A stretch of DNA of 64,000 nt from an uncultured Christensenella sp. (lineage in GTDB: Bacteria; Bacillota; Clostridia; Christensenellales; UBA3700): the NCBI GenBank assembly GCA_949287655.1, contig CASEHD010000010.1, positions 1 through 64,000 of the forward strand, read 5' to 3'. Position 1 is the stretch's first letter, and every line of letters begins with the position of its first letter. The notes under the pieces were generated by a model. The model saw only the letters and a program-made list of their open reading frames with translations, was not told the DNA's origin and did no database searches. The translations under genes and the position numbers were made by a program. Positions 25,490 through 34,863 of the stretch are shown one piece after another.

Positions 25490-25960
25490 TTATAAACTCA
25501 TCACGTATATCTGACAAGGATTATTTTTTTCCCAAAGTAAAGGTATCTCTTCAAACTGCTTGAAACCGAGGCTCTTGTAAAACGCGTTGGTTTCGTCATA
25601 CTCTTTATATTTTCCTTCAGATACCGTCTTTACCTGCATGTATTCAAATCCTTTCTCCTTCGCGTATGTCTTTGCGGAGTTAAAAAGCAAAGTCCCTATA
25701 CCTTTGCCACGGTATTTTTTAAGAACGCCTGTTACGGCAACTTCTACAACATAGTCGCTCGTCCTTTTCAGACTCAGAAAGCCTACGAAAAAGCCGTCGT
25801 ATCCGGCGGCAAAAAACTCTTGGCCTTTAGTCTCCTCAACGTATTTTTCTCTTGAACTTTCGATGCCGAACCATTCCGGCAGATCTCTTAAAATATAATC
25901 GCTGATTTTTTGTTTTAAACGGCAGTCGGTGATCCTGTCAATTTTCAACTCGGTATTCAT
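25490..25960 (-). CDS. GNAT-family N-acetyltransferase
   Basis: A 156-residue GNAT acetyltransferase. The acetyl-CoA loop is VLKKYRGKGIGTLLF (about 80-94), and ETNAFYKSLGFKQFE (about 124-138) is the C-terminal motif B region. The acceptor is unknown. It follows deoB by 7 bases and stands where pupG is expected in the deoB-dacF neighbourhood. Confidence 0.9.
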   Translation of the reverse strand: MNTELKIDRITDCRLKQKISDYILRDLPEWFGIESSREKYVEETKGQEFFAAGYDGFFVGFLSLKRTSDYVVEVAVTGVLKKYRGKGIGTLLFNSAKTYAKEKGFEYMQVKTVSEGKYKEYDETNAFYKSLGFKQFEEIPLLWEKNNPCQIYVMSL

Positions 25961-25967
25961 ATTATCT

Positions 25968-27122
25968 TTAAAATTCAGGCGCGGCGTCGACCTCTTTTAC
26001 CCGGTACGGTACGCCGAAAAAGTCGGCGATAAGCTCCGCGATATAATAAAATCCCTCTATCGTGCCGAGATCTTTTGCTTCTGCGCCCTTTCGATATACA
26101 ATGACCGGCACGTTTTCCCTGGAATGATCGGTGGACGGAGTCGACGGGTCGCAGCCGTGATCCGCTGTAATAATCAGCATGTCGTCGCCACCGATCTTAT
26201 TCAGTATATCGGGCAATATCCTGTCAAACGCATTCAGACAATTTGCGTATCCTTTGACGTCGTTCCTATGCCCGTAAAGCATATCGAAATCTACGAAATT
26301 CGCAAATAAGAGCGAGTCTCTTTCAGGCTTATAATTGAGTATCCCGTCTCCGACCTCTTTGTTACCGTGCGCGGAGATCGCCTTAGTAATGCCGTAACCG
26401 CAGAAAATGTCGCTGATCTTACCGACGGATACGACTTCGATACCGCTTTCGGAAAGCGCGTTGAGAACGGTTTTCGCGGGCGGCATAAGCGCGTAATCGC
26501 GCCTGTCCGGGGTGCGGTAATAGTTGCCGTCATTATCCTTTGAAAACGGGCGCGCGATGATCCTTCCGACGCTGTCCTTGCCCGACATTATCTTTCTCGC
26601 CTTTTCGCAGCAATCGTACAATCTGTCAAGCCCGAAAGTATCCACGCTCGCCGCGACCTGTAAAACGCTGTCCGCCGATGTATAGACGATAGGAAGCCCT
26701 GTTTTTTCGTGCTTTCTTCCCAGCTCCTTTATTATCTCTGTACCGCTTGCCGCCTTGTTGCCGAGAACGCCGCGTACATTCCACGCTTTGCAAAGTTTTT
26801 CAATTATATCGGCGGGAAAACCGTAAGGATAGACCGGATGCGGAGACCTGACGATAAGCCCTGCTATCTCGTAATGTCCGGTCGTAGTGTCTTTGCCTTT
26901 CGACCTTTCTACAATCCTGCCGTAACTAGCGAGCGGCTCCCTTACAGGCGTTGCAAAATCAAGCCCGTCAATATTGTCAAAGCCGAGCGAATGAAGACAA
27001 TCGGCTTTTACGTAAGGATATATCGCTTTATACGTGTTGCTTCCCTCGTCGCCGAACGCCGCCGCGTCCGCAGCGCCGCCTATGCCCAGACTGTCAAGAA
27101 TTATAAGATAACAGGTTTTCAT
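25968..27122 (-). CDS. deoB: Phosphopentomutase
   Basis: A 384-residue alkaline-phosphatase-superfamily enzyme interconverting (deoxy)ribose 1- and 5-phosphate in nucleoside salvage. The start MKTCYLIILDSLGIGGAADA at 27122 fits the family; D9 is a metal ligand. TADHGCDPSTPSTDHSRE near the C-terminus holds the rest of the two-metal site, and DTTTGHYEIAG carries the phosphorylated Thr. No ribosome site exists: the -10 box ends 6 bases before the ATG, so the mRNA should be leaderless. Confidence 0.96.
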   Translation of the reverse strand: MKTCYLIILDSLGIGGAADAAAFGDEGSNTYKAIYPYVKADCLHSLGFDNIDGLDFATPVREPLASYGRIVERSKGKDTTTGHYEIAGLIVRSPHPVYPYGFPADIIEKLCKAWNVRGVLGNKAASGTEIIKELGRKHEKTGLPIVYTSADSVLQVAASVDTFGLDRLYDCCEKARKIMSGKDSVGRIIARPFSKDNDGNYYRTPDRRDYALMPPAKTVLNALSESGIEVVSVGKISDIFCGYGITKAISAHGNKEVGDGILNYKPERDSLLFANFVDFDMLYGHRNDVKGYANCLNAFDRILPDILNKIGGDDMLIITADHGCDPSTPSTDHSRENVPVIVYRKGAEAKDLGTIEGFYYIAELIADFFGVPYRVKEVDAAPEF

Positions 27123-27128
27123 ATTTTT

Positions 27129-27157
27129 ATTATAGCATTTCAGGCGTACGGCTTCAA
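27129..27157 (-). promoter_or_regulatory. deoB promoter, predicted leaderless
   Basis: TTGAAG (27152-27157), 17 bases, TATAAT (27129-27134) with an extended TG element, all on the minus strand. Only 6 bases lie between the -10 box and the deoB ATG. Confidence 0.8.
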
Positions 27158-27209
27158 TGTTTTGTCGAAAATTCACGCCTTTTTATCCGCATTTCCGACA
27201 ACAATAGCG

Positions 27210-27238
27210 GTTTTGCGAGCCGACCTCGGTGATATAAT
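27210..27238 (+). promoter_or_regulatory. Promoter of the lone Spo0A-C gene, predicted leaderless
   Basis: A perfect TATAAT (27233-27238) stands 6 bases before the ATG at 27245. The -35 is weak (GTTTTG at 17 bases, or TTTTGC at 16). There is no Shine-Dalgarno. Confidence 0.6.
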
Positions 27239-27244
27239 CTAATC

Positions 27245-27601
27245 ATGCAAAACAAAACCGCCGTTTCTTCATATCTGCTTTCCCTCGGTATAAAACCGAC
27301 GAGCAAGGGATACCGCTATCTTTCAGACCTTATTAATATGCGGCTCGAAGGAAAAGAGATACTGCCCCTTAAATATTGCGGCTATAAAGTCGTATCCGAA
27401 AAATATTCGGCAAGCACGGACTGCATAGATAAGAATATCCAGAACTGTATTTCAAAGGCGTGGCTTGACGGCGATATAGAAGCGCTATACGGCGAATTCG
27501 GCAATACGATCGACAGCGACAAGGGCAAACCTACCGCGAAACAGTTTATAATGCAGGCGGCTGAAAAAATATCCGCCATATCTCTTCACGACGGTTTTTA
27601 A
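27245..27601 (+). CDS. Stand-alone Spo0A C-terminal DNA-binding domain protein
   Basis: A 118-residue protein that aligns along its whole length with the effector domain of Spo0A, the master regulator of sporulation. Conserved positions include LLSLGIKPTSKGYRYLSDLI, the recognition region CIDKNIQNCISKAWLDGDIE, FGNTIDSDKGKPTAKQFI and a final AAEKI. There is no receiver domain, so it cannot be switched by phosphorylation in the usual way. It could be a constitutive regulator, a competitor of true Spo0A at 0A boxes, or a decayed copy. It diverges from deoB. A full spo0A gene, if any, is outside the window. Confidence 0.85.
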   Translation: MQNKTAVSSYLLSLGIKPTSKGYRYLSDLINMRLEGKEILPLKYCGYKVVSEKYSASTDCIDKNIQNCISKAWLDGDIEALYGEFGNTIDSDKGKPTAKQFIMQAAEKISAISLHDGF

Positions 27602-27689
27602 AAATTAAGCCGCATATATATCGTATTTTACCGTTGGTCGCAGAGTCCTTTGTCGAATATTGCTGAATTTTACGGCATAGATTTTTACT

Positions 27690-28307
27690 ATGCGGGCGTG
27701 GAACAAGAAATTTTGCTTAAACATTAATTATTTGAAAAACCGCGTTGCGGCGTTCTTTGACGAGCATTCTTCGCTTATCGCGATAACAGTCTGCGCGTGC
27801 CTTACGGGCATGTTGATCGGAATTGTAGTCGCGGTGCGATTCGGCGAAGAATATTACAAACTCAACGTTTTCGCCGCGCTTAAAACCGGGGAATACGGCA
27901 AATTTTCAACCTTCTTCAAGTTCTTTTTGCTCGCGCTTGCAACGCTTGCGATAAACTTTACTTGCGTATTTAAAAAATATTTTTCCGCACTCGGATTCTT
28001 ATGGACAGCGTTTCTCGGCTACCGTACCGGGTTGTGCTTTGTCGGCGCGGCAAACGTCGCGCTTTTAGACGGGATATTCGCGGCGATATTTTTCTATCTT
28101 CCGCTTTGTATCGGCTACATTATGCTGACCTTCGCGGCGATAGGCGCCGCAAGTAAATATTGGATAGCCAAAGGCGCTGCGACTATCTGCTCCCGATCCG
28201 TCGCGGAATTGCTTTCATTTTACGCCGCGCTGCTTCTCTGCTTTACCGCGCTGTGCCTTGCGGTATGCGTAATAATGCCTTGGCTGGTCTCGCTTATACT
28301 GCTGTAA
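27690..28307 (+). CDS. spoIIM: SpoIIM-like polytopic membrane protein
   Basis: A 205-residue membrane protein with about five hydrophobic helices (about 28-50, 72-90, 98-118, 125-150, 172-205). Length and the opening pattern (a basic amphipathic N-terminus, a first helix ending in VAVRFGEEYY, a hydrophilic loop) fit SpoIIM of the DMP engulfment machinery, but similarity is weak by eye. Support comes from position: spoIIM is near deoB and dacF in Bacillus and many Clostridia. It is 88 bases after the Spo0A-C gene and also lacks a Shine-Dalgarno. If not SpoIIM, it is an unassigned membrane protein. Confidence 0.5.
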   Translation: MRAWNKKFCLNINYLKNRVAAFFDEHSSLIAITVCACLTGMLIGIVVAVRFGEEYYKLNVFAALKTGEYGKFSTFFKFFLLALATLAINFTCVFKKYFSALGFLWTAFLGYRTGLCFVGAANVALLDGIFAAIFFYLPLCIGYIMLTFAAIGAASKYWIAKGAATICSRSVAELLSFYAALLLCFTALCLAVCVIMPWLVSLILL

Positions 28308-28513
28308 CAATAAATTTTAAGATAATGCAAAAACAAAAAAACATTCTTTCTTGCGGACAACAATGATTTTTCAACAATGCCGTTCCTATAAAAATGTTCA
28401 CCGCATATCATACCGGATCCGCCTGCATATCATGCGGTTCTGAGCCGTCCTTTCCTGAACTAATCGCGACTTAAATAAAAAATATTTGCAAATAATAAAT
28501 CGCAATAAGTCCC

Positions 28514-28550
28514 GCAGGAATATTCAGTACTCAGCAGTACGTTATGCGGC
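28514..28550. repeat. Diverged repeat copy 1 with CAGTACT-AGTAC inverted element
   Basis: It reads AATATTCAGTACTCAGCAG followed by TACGTTATGCGG. The AGTACT and AGTAC words can pair. A second copy lies at 28771-28800. Confidence 0.55.
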
Positions 28551-28770
28551 TGCTTTTTAATTTAAAAATTAAAATTCAAATTGCCGGCAGATCAAAGCAG
28601 TAAAAGCAAATTAAATAAGCATATGTAAGAAAAAATATGGGTATTCCCGCATTGTAAACGAAATTCATCGTCTCGTTGCTCACGTGTTACTCACCCGTCC
28701 TGCATTTGTTTTCTTCATAATTCAATGTGTTTTTATTACAATTATTCGAATTAATTACATTGACCGTAGT

Positions 28771-28800
28771 AATATCCAGTACTTAATAGTACGTTATACA
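28771..28800. repeat. Diverged repeat copy 2
   Basis: It reads AATATCCAGTACTTAATAG followed by TACGTTATACA. It matches copy 1 at most positions, with changes gathered in the loop between the two AGTAC words. Confidence 0.55.
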
Positions 28801-29045
28801 GACAACAGGTTAAATTATAATTTTTTCATTATGATCAGTATGTATACTGTTGTTTATCACACCCGCAGGTCGCCCGCCTGATATGCGACAGCCAACCAAT
28901 GCCGCACCTTTCACCTTTCAATATAACTAGCAATACTCGCCGGCAGACAAACGCCGTCGGTCTCTCCAAACGACGCTAAAATACTTCGCATTGCGATGCA
29001 AATAACAACGCGCGCAAGCCGACAAATAACAATGCCGCGAGACAA

Positions 29046-29072
29046 ACAAAAAGCGGACGGTTTCCCGTCCGC
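29046..29072 (-). terminator. Terminator after rny
   Basis: An 8 bp stem GCGGACGG with CCGTCCGC, 4 base loop, T run on the minus strand. Confidence 0.9.
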
Positions 29073-29093
29073 GTTCTTGCTTGAAAAGATATG

Positions 29094-30701
29094 TTATTTC
29101 GCGTATTCTACGCGCCTTACTTCTCTTATCACGTTTACTTTGATCTGTCCCGGATATTCCAGTTCGGCTTCGAGCTTCTTTGCGATCTCCTTTGCCATGA
29201 ACATGGTCTTTGAATCGTCGACCTCTTCCGGCTTTACGATGACTCTTATCTCTCTGCCGGCCTGGATCGCGTACGACGTTTCTACGCCGTCGAACGAATT
29301 GGCGAGACTTTCGAGTTTTTCAAGTCTCTTGACGTAATTTTCGAGAGATTCTCTTCTCGCGCCGGGTCTTGCGCCCGATACGGAGTCTGCCGCCTGAACG
29401 ATTATCGCTTCGAGCGTCTGCGGTTCAACGTCGCCGTGGTGAGCTTCTATCGCGTGAATGACCGCGCGGCTCTCCTTGAATTTCTTAGCGAGTTCTACGC
29501 CGATCGTGACGTGCGTGCCTTCGAATTCATGGTCGACGGATTTGCCGATATCGTGTAAAAGTCCCGCTCTCTTTGCGACCTTTACGTCTGCGCCCAGTTC
29601 CGACGCCATCATACCCGCGAGGAAACAAACTTCAAGCGAGTGATTGAGTACGTTCTGACCGTAGCTGGTGCGGTATTTGAGCCTGCCGAGGAGCTTTATG
29701 AGCTCTGGATGCAGACCGTATATATTAGCGTCGAAAGCAGCGGATTCGCCCGCTTCTTTTATCTCTGCGTCCATTTCTTTCTTGACCTTTTCGACCGTCT
29801 CTTCTATCCTTGCCGGATGTATCCTGCCGTCTGATACGAGTTTTTCGATCGTAAGTCTCGCGATCTCGCGCCTTACGGGATCAAAGCCCGAAATGGTAAC
29901 TATATCCGGAGTGTCGTCAATGATAAGGTCTACGCCCGTGCAATTTTCAATCGAACGGATGTTTCTTCCGACCCTGCCGATAAGCCTTCCTTTCATATCT
30001 TCGTTGGGCAGCGATACGACGGAGACAGCGATTTCGGAAGCGTGGTCCACCGCGCATCTCTGAAGCGCGAGTCCGACGATGTTTCTCGCCTTTTTGTCGG
30101 CGTCTTCCTTAGCCTGTTGCTCAATCTCTCTTACCTTTACTTCTGCGTCTTTTCTTGCTTCGTCGATCATCTCCTGAATCAGAATGTCTTTGGCTTCGCC
30201 CTGGGTCATACCTGAAACCTTTTCAAGTTCCTGCACCATAGCGGCGTGAGCGTTCTTGACTTCGTTTTCGAGCTGTTCGATTTCAATCTCTTTCTGCTCT
30301 ACTTGCTTTTTCTTTTCGTCGATGAGGTCGGATTTTTTATCTATCGCGAGTTCGCGTTTGACAAGCTGGTCTTCACGTTGAGAGAGTCTCTGTTCCGTTC
30401 TTGATAATTCAGCTTTTTTCTCACGCGTCTCCCTGTCCAGTTCATGACGCAATCTTTGCTGCTCTTCCTTAGCTTCTACCTTTGCTTCTTTGAGGTAATT
30501 CTTTGCTTCGGTCTGAGATTCTTCTTTCAGCTTATCGCATTCCTGCTTTACGCTGCCTACCGCGCGACGCGCGTAGAATCTGTACACTACCAAACCGATT
30601 GCGACTCCGACGATAACCGCGCCTATTGCGATAGCCGCAGCTATACCGCCGGAAATTCCCGCCCCAAGGAGTAAGGTCAAGCCGATGTTACTGCTTAACA
30701 T
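29094..30701 (-). CDS. rny: Ribonuclease Y
   Basis: A 535-residue membrane-anchored endoribonuclease that starts mRNA decay. It has an N-terminal membrane helix (about 18-42), a long coiled coil (about 55-210), a KH domain (about 225-290, [21 protein letters not shown]) and an HD domain with [12 protein letters not shown]. Length is normal. An AGGAGG ribosome site precedes the ATG. It is downstream of recA, as in other Firmicutes, but has its own promoter. Confidence 0.97.
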   Translation of the reverse strand: MLSSNIGLTLLLGAGISGGIAAAIAIGAVIVGVAIGLVVYRFYARRAVGSVKQECDKLKEESQTEAKNYLKEAKVEAKEEQQRLRHELDRETREKKAELSRTEQRLSQREDQLVKRELAIDKKSDLIDEKKKQVEQKEIEIEQLENEVKNAHAAMVQELEKVSGMTQGEAKDILIQEMIDEARKDAEVKVREIEQQAKEDADKKARNIVGLALQRCAVDHASEIAVSVVSLPNEDMKGRLIGRVGRNIRSIENCTGVDLIIDDTPDIVTISGFDPVRREIARLTIEKLVSDGRIHPARIEETVEKVKKEMDAEIKEAGESAAFDANIYGLHPELIKLLGRLKYRTSYGQNVLNHSLEVCFLAGMMASELGADVKVAKRAGLLHDIGKSVDHEFEGTHVTIGVELAKKFKESRAVIHAIEAHHGDVEPQTLEAIIVQAADSVSGARPGARRESLENYVKRLEKLESLANSFDGVETSYAIQAGREIRVIVKPEEVDDSKTMFMAKEIAKKLEAELEYPGQIKVNVIREVRRVEYAK

Positions 30702-30763
30702 TTCAACCTCCTGTTATTCAATTTTTAAGTTTCGTTTACCCGAACACGTCGGGGTATTGTCTT

Positions 30764-30793
30764 ATTATAACCTTATTTTGCGCGCGTTGTCAA
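30764..30793 (-). promoter_or_regulatory. rny promoter
   Basis: TTGACA (30788-30793), 18 bases, TATAAT (30764-30769) on the minus strand, giving a leader of about 55 bases. Confidence 0.85.
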
Positions 30794-30834
30794 TGTAAAT
30801 CGGGATTTTTGACCTTTTCCGACTAAAATTGCGT

Positions 30835-31845
30835 TTATTGCGCGTTCTGCCCCATGATTTTATCCTTGATCTCCGCCGTCAACTCAGGATTATCTTCAAG
30901 ATATCTGACGGTATTGTCTCTTCCCTGACCAATCTTCTCGTCGTTATAGCTGAACCACGAACCGCTCTTTACGATTATCTTCTTTTCGAGCGCGACGTCG
31001 AGTATGCAGCCCGCCTGTGAAATACCCTTGCCGAAGATTATATCGAATTCTGCGGTACGGAACGGAGGCGCGAGCTTGTTCTTTACCACCTTTGCTTTCG
31101 TATGGTTGCCTACGAATTCAGCGCCGTCTTTGAGCGTATCGCCCTTTCTGACCTCAACTCTTATGCTTGCGCCGAATCTGAGCGCGCGACCGCCGGGCGT
31201 CGTTTCGGGATTGCCGAACATAACGCCGACTTTCTCTCTTATCTGGTTGATGAAGATTATACAGGTATTGCTCTTGCTGATTATACCGGTGAGCTTTCTC
31301 AAAGCCTGCGACATAAGTCTCGCCTGTACGCCGACCGAACTCTGCCCCATCTCTCCGTCTATCTCCGCCCTCGGAGTAAGCGCGGCGACGGAGTCGATGA
31401 CGATGAGGTCTATCGAATTGCTTCTGACCAGCGTTTCCGCGATATTGAGAGCCTGTTCGCCGTCGTCCGGCTGAGAGACGTAAAGGTTTTTTACGTCTAC
31501 GCCGAGATGTTCGGCATAAACGGGGTCGAGAGCGTGCTCCGCGTCGATAAACGCCGCTACGCCGCCCGTCTGCTGACAGGAAGCGATTGCGTGCAACGCG
31601 ACCGTCGTCTTACCCGAAGATTCAGGACCGTATATCTCTATTATCCTTCCGCGCGGCCAACCGCCGATCCCGAGAGCCATATCCAGCGTAAGGCAGCCCG
31701 AACTGAACGTGTCGACCTTCATAACGGTTTCGTCGCCCAGTTTCATTATCGAGCCTTTGCCGTACTGCTTCTCGATCTTTGCGATGGCGTCTTCAATAAG
31801 CGCGGATTTTTCCTTTGCCTTATTGTCGTCAATCTTTTTTTCCAT
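30835..31845 (-). CDS. recA: Recombinase A
   Basis: A 336-residue RecA that forms filaments on single-stranded DNA, pairs strands and promotes LexA cleavage. Walker A GPESSGKT is at 73-80; the Walker B region is [10 protein letters not shown]; and the L2 loop has [17 protein letters not shown]. Length is normal with a short acidic tail. An AGAGGT ribosome site precedes the ATG. It follows cinA by 10 bases. Confidence 0.98.
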   Translation of the reverse strand: MEKKIDDNKAKEKSALIEDAIAKIEKQYGKGSIMKLGDETVMKVDTFSSGCLTLDMALGIGGWPRGRIIEIYGPESSGKTTVALHAIASCQQTGGVAAFIDAEHALDPVYAEHLGVDVKNLYVSQPDDGEQALNIAETLVRSNSIDLIVIDSVAALTPRAEIDGEMGQSSVGVQARLMSQALRKLTGIISKSNTCIIFINQIREKVGVMFGNPETTPGGRALRFGASIRVEVRKGDTLKDGAEFVGNHTKAKVVKNKLAPPFRTAEFDIIFGKGISQAGCILDVALEKKIIVKSGSWFSYNDEKIGQGRDNTVRYLEDNPELTAEIKDKIMGQNAQ

Positions 31846-31855
31846 AATTACCTCT

Positions 31856-32590
31856 TTAAATTTTTCTTTTTATAGTCTGTCCGACGGCGATATCTCCGCG
31901 GATAACTCCGATAAAATAATACAGCGCGCAATTGGTCGCCGCGTTGCGGATATAATTTCTCTCTCCGTCGGCAAACATCTCGACCACGAGAGCGCCTTCC
32001 GAGCACGCGACCGCTATGTACCCGAGACCTACGGGGGTGTCGTATTCGTCGCTGTCGGGACCCGCGCAGCCGGTAGTGGATATCGCGTAGTCCGTTATAC
32101 GGTTGGCAAGAAGCCCCTGCGCCATTTCGAGCGCGACCTCTTTGCTAACCACGCCGTAACTTTCTATAGTCTGCACTTTAACGTGCAGTCTTCTTATCTT
32201 TGCGCTGCTGCCGTAAGTGACGAGACCTTCGTAAAACGCCGCGCTGGCGCCGCTTACGCCGACGATACCGGCGCTTATCAGACCGCCGGTAAACGATTCT
32301 GCTACGCTGAAAGTCTTTCCTCTGTCTTTGAGTTCCTTTATCACAACCTCTTCGAGCGTCTCTCCGTCTTCGGAATAAAGACTGTTTTCGAGAAGAGTTT
32401 TAAGCGCGTTTACGACGCCGTTGAATGCGACCTCGTCCGCGTTATAGTTTATAACGCTTACCGTAAAATCGCGGTATTCTTCATTTATTTCGACCTTTAT
32501 GCCCTCGGTCGCAGCCGCGCGTGCGGCATTTATATCTTCCTCTCCGAGGTCGAACGCCTTGAGCAGGCACAAATTCTTGCAATTTATCAT
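31856..32590 (-). CDS. cinA: CinA-like protein lacking the N-terminal MoCF domain
   Basis: A 244-residue protein. Residues about 85-244 are the CinA C-terminal domain (PncC, nicotinamide-nucleotide amidohydrolase) with the signature [22 protein letters not shown] and [22 protein letters not shown]. Residues 1-80 look like the small middle domain of full CinA. The MoCF/COG1058 domain of a ~410-residue CinA is missing, and a ribosome site (AAGGGGAC) lies directly before this ATG. It should deamidate NMN to NaMN. It keeps the pgsA-cinA-recA order. Confidence 0.9.
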   Translation of the reverse strand: MINCKNLCLLKAFDLGEEDINAARAAATEGIKVEINEEYRDFTVSVINYNADEVAFNGVVNALKTLLENSLYSEDGETLEEVVIKELKDRGKTFSVAESFTGGLISAGIVGVSGASAAFYEGLVTYGSSAKIRRLHVKVQTIESYGVVSKEVALEMAQGLLANRITDYAISTTGCAGPDSDEYDTPVGLGYIAVACSEGALVVEMFADGERNYIRNAATNCALYYFIGVIRGDIAVGQTIKRKI

Positions 32591-32617
32591 ATTGTCCCCT
32601 TTTTAATTCGTGACGGA

Positions 32618-33250
32618 TCAGTCATTTTTTTCTTCGCCGTCGTTCTCTTTTTTGTCGTTATCGACAAAAATCGCCTTGTTTTTTACTATATAGTTTATGC
32701 CAGAAAACACGGTGAGCACGGTTGCGAGTATAAGCATTATCCCCGCCGCCCACATCGTGGATTCCCCGAACGAGCCGCCTATCGGCACGAACAGCGCGGT
32801 GCCTATCGCGGCAAGCGTGAGCACGGTCTTTGCCTTGCCCCAGATATCCGCCGCGAGTATGAATTTCTTTGAAGCCGCAATCTGCCTGAAAAGACCGATT
32901 ATAAGTTCTCTTGCGATTATGACTATCGTGCATATCATCGCGACGTACGGCATGCCGTATATAAAGTCTCCTTCCAGGATGAAAGCAAGTCCCGTAAGCA
33001 CGCATACCTTGTCCGCTATCGGGTCGAGGAATTTGCCGAGAGTCGTTACCAGGTTGTATTTTCTGGCGAGGTAGCCGTCGACAAAATCGGTCAGCGCGGT
33101 CGCTATATAGAGAAGCGACGTCACGAAACAGATGATGTCTCCCACTTGCTTGTTTTCTATCTCGTAAAAGTGCATTTCAAGACAAAACAGCACTATAAGT
33201 ACGGGAAGCATGAATATCCTCGTAACGGTTATTTTTGTAGGTAAATTCAT
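32618..33250 (-). CDS. pgsA: Phosphatidylglycerophosphate synthase
   Basis: A 210-residue membrane CDP-alcohol phosphotransferase that joins CDP-diacylglycerol and glycerol 3-phosphate. The full motif D-x2-DG-x2-AR-x8-G-x3-D-x3-D is present (D55, D58, G59, A62, R63, G72, D76, D80). Several membrane helices follow. The C-terminus is a charged Lys/Glu tail. The start overlaps the end of rimO by 4 bases. Confidence 0.96.
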   Translation of the reverse strand: MNLPTKITVTRIFMLPVLIVLFCLEMHFYEIENKQVGDIICFVTSLLYIATALTDFVDGYLARKYNLVTTLGKFLDPIADKVCVLTGLAFILEGDFIYGMPYVAMICTIVIIARELIIGLFRQIAASKKFILAADIWGKAKTVLTLAAIGTALFVPIGGSFGESTMWAAGIMLILATVLTVFSGINYIVKNKAIFVDNDKKENDGEEKND

Positions 33251-34563
33251 ATCACAGTCTCTCCTATAAGGTCACAGCCTTCGCTGTCTAATATTCTTAC
33301 GTCGTAGAAATTGCCGATTTCGAGACTTCTGCGAGATCGGAACCATACCTTTGCGTCGACCTCGGGCGCGTCGTACGAAGTCCTGCCGACGAACGCTTCC
33401 GCGTCCTCGTCGATCCCTTCGTACAGCACCTTTTCGACTTTGCCCACTCTGCGCTTTGTGTTTTCGTTCATTATCATTTCCTGCAAAGAATACAGCCTGT
33501 CGTATCTCGCCTGTTTGACGTCCTCGTCTATCTGCCCGTCCATTCTGGCTGCGGCGGTGTTGTCTTCCTGCGAATATTTAAAGAAACCGCATCTGTCCGG
33601 CCGTGCGAATTTGAGAAAATCCTCAAGCTCTTCGACGTCGCCGTCCGTTTCTGTCGGGAAACCGACGATAAACGTACTCCTTATGCAGAAATCGCCCTTT
33701 TTGCGTATCTTTTCAAACAATTCGGTTATCCCCTGTTTTGTGATACGCCTGTTCATCTTCTTTAATATCTTATCGCTTATATGTTGACACGGTATGTCAA
33801 GATATTTGCAAATTTTATCGTTTGTCGCGATATAATCCAAAAGTTCGTCGCTTATGCCCTCGGGGTACAGATAAAGAAGCCTTATCCACTCTGCGTCAAG
33901 CTTGCTTAATTCTTTCAGCAAGTCGATAAGAAGGCATCTTCCCGCTATGTCGTAACCGTACCGGGTGATGTCCTGCGCGACCACTATAAGTTCCTTTATC
34001 GGATAGTTTTTAAGCAGTTCTTTCGCTTCGTTTACGATATCGTCGACGGGGACTGAGGTATACTTTCCTCTGATCTGCGGGATCGCGCAATACGTGCAGT
34101 GATTGTCGCAGCCTTCCGCGATTTTAAGATACGCGTAATGCGGAGGCGTGGTCAGCACCCGTGCCGGCGTATACTTTCTGAAATTCTTATCGTTGGGAAC
34201 GCATAACGTATGCCTGCCGTCCAGCTCTTTTATAAGCCCCGGCAAAAGATGATAGCTGCCCGTGCCTAGAAACGCGTCGACTTCCGGGAATCCTTCTTTA
34301 AGGTCGTTCATATAGCGCTGCGGCAGACAGCCGGTGACTATAAGGAACCTGCATTTGTCCTTTTTATACTCAGCCATTTCAAGAATCGTCGATATCGCCT
34401 CTTTCTTGGCTTCGTCGATAAACGCGCAGGTATTGACGACAATGACCTCCGCCTGAGCGGGATCCGGAGTGAATTCGTAGCCGGCTTCCGCAAGATAAGC
34501 CAGCATATTTTCAGAATCGATCCTGTTTTTGTCGCAACCGAGCGACACAACTCCTATTTTCAA
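33247..34563 (-). CDS. rimO: Ribosomal protein S12 methylthiotransferase
   Basis: A 438-residue radical SAM methylthiotransferase that modifies an Asp of ribosomal protein S12. The N-terminal UPF0004 domain begins MKIGVVSLGCDKNRIDSE and binds a second cluster. The radical SAM motif CxxxCxxC is in KIAEGCDNHCTYCAIPQ. The C-terminal TRAM domain is at about 370-438. The start codon is TTG with AGAGGA upstream. Confidence 0.96.
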   Translation of the reverse strand: MKIGVVSLGCDKNRIDSENMLAYLAEAGYEFTPDPAQAEVIVVNTCAFIDEAKKEAISTILEMAEYKKDKCRFLIVTGCLPQRYMNDLKEGFPEVDAFLGTGSYHLLPGLIKELDGRHTLCVPNDKNFRKYTPARVLTTPPHYAYLKIAEGCDNHCTYCAIPQIRGKYTSVPVDDIVNEAKELLKNYPIKELIVVAQDITRYGYDIAGRCLLIDLLKELSKLDAEWIRLLYLYPEGISDELLDYIATNDKICKYLDIPCQHISDKILKKMNRRITKQGITELFEKIRKKGDFCIRSTFIVGFPTETDGDVEELEDFLKFARPDRCGFFKYSQEDNTAAARMDGQIDEDVKQARYDRLYSLQEMIMNENTKRRVGKVEKVLYEGIDEDAEAFVGRTSYDAPEVDAKVWFRSRRSLEIGNFYDVRILDSEGCDLIGETVI

Positions 34564-34863
34564 ATATTCCTCTCTTTTGACTCAACGTCGTTTATTTCTC
34601 TGCCGCTGCCGTACGAGCTCTTTGCCCGCCCCGGCGTGCGTTATCCGGCTTACAAGCCTTGTCTTCTTCACTTACCTCAATCGGCTGTTATTTTTCAACA
34701 GAATAACGGAGCGCGGCTTTCGCTCTTTGTTTACTTCCGTACTGATCGATTGCGAAAGCTTCATCGGTTGCTCCGCCCCTTCAGTTTGCGCAACGAGCCG
34801 CAACCAACGCCGCTTAGTCGGCAACGGGCGAAACGCCGTAAACGCCGTCGACGTTGCAGCCGC
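34564..34863. other. Spacer between ftsK and rimO, nothing assigned
   Basis: 300 bases with several weak inverted repeats, such as GAGCG/CGCTC near 34710-34726 and GGTTG/CAACC near 34766-34805. There is no T-run terminator, clear promoter or credible gene. Confidence 0.5.

Larger units (their letters stand above)
28308..29045. other. Gene-free spacer after the SpoIIM-like gene
   Basis: About 740 bases, AT-rich, without a credible gene. It holds two diverged copies of a CAGTACT...AGTACG element, listed separately. The right end (28880-29045) is GC-richer and rich in short CGCC/GGCG words but forms no clear gene or RNA. Confidence 0.55.

Noticed and set aside
28684..28881. A 65-codon hydrophobic frame in the spacer after the SpoIIM-like gene
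   Set aside because: No ribosome site; AT-rich DNA gives Ile/Phe/Tyr-rich chance frames, and a repeat element lies inside it.
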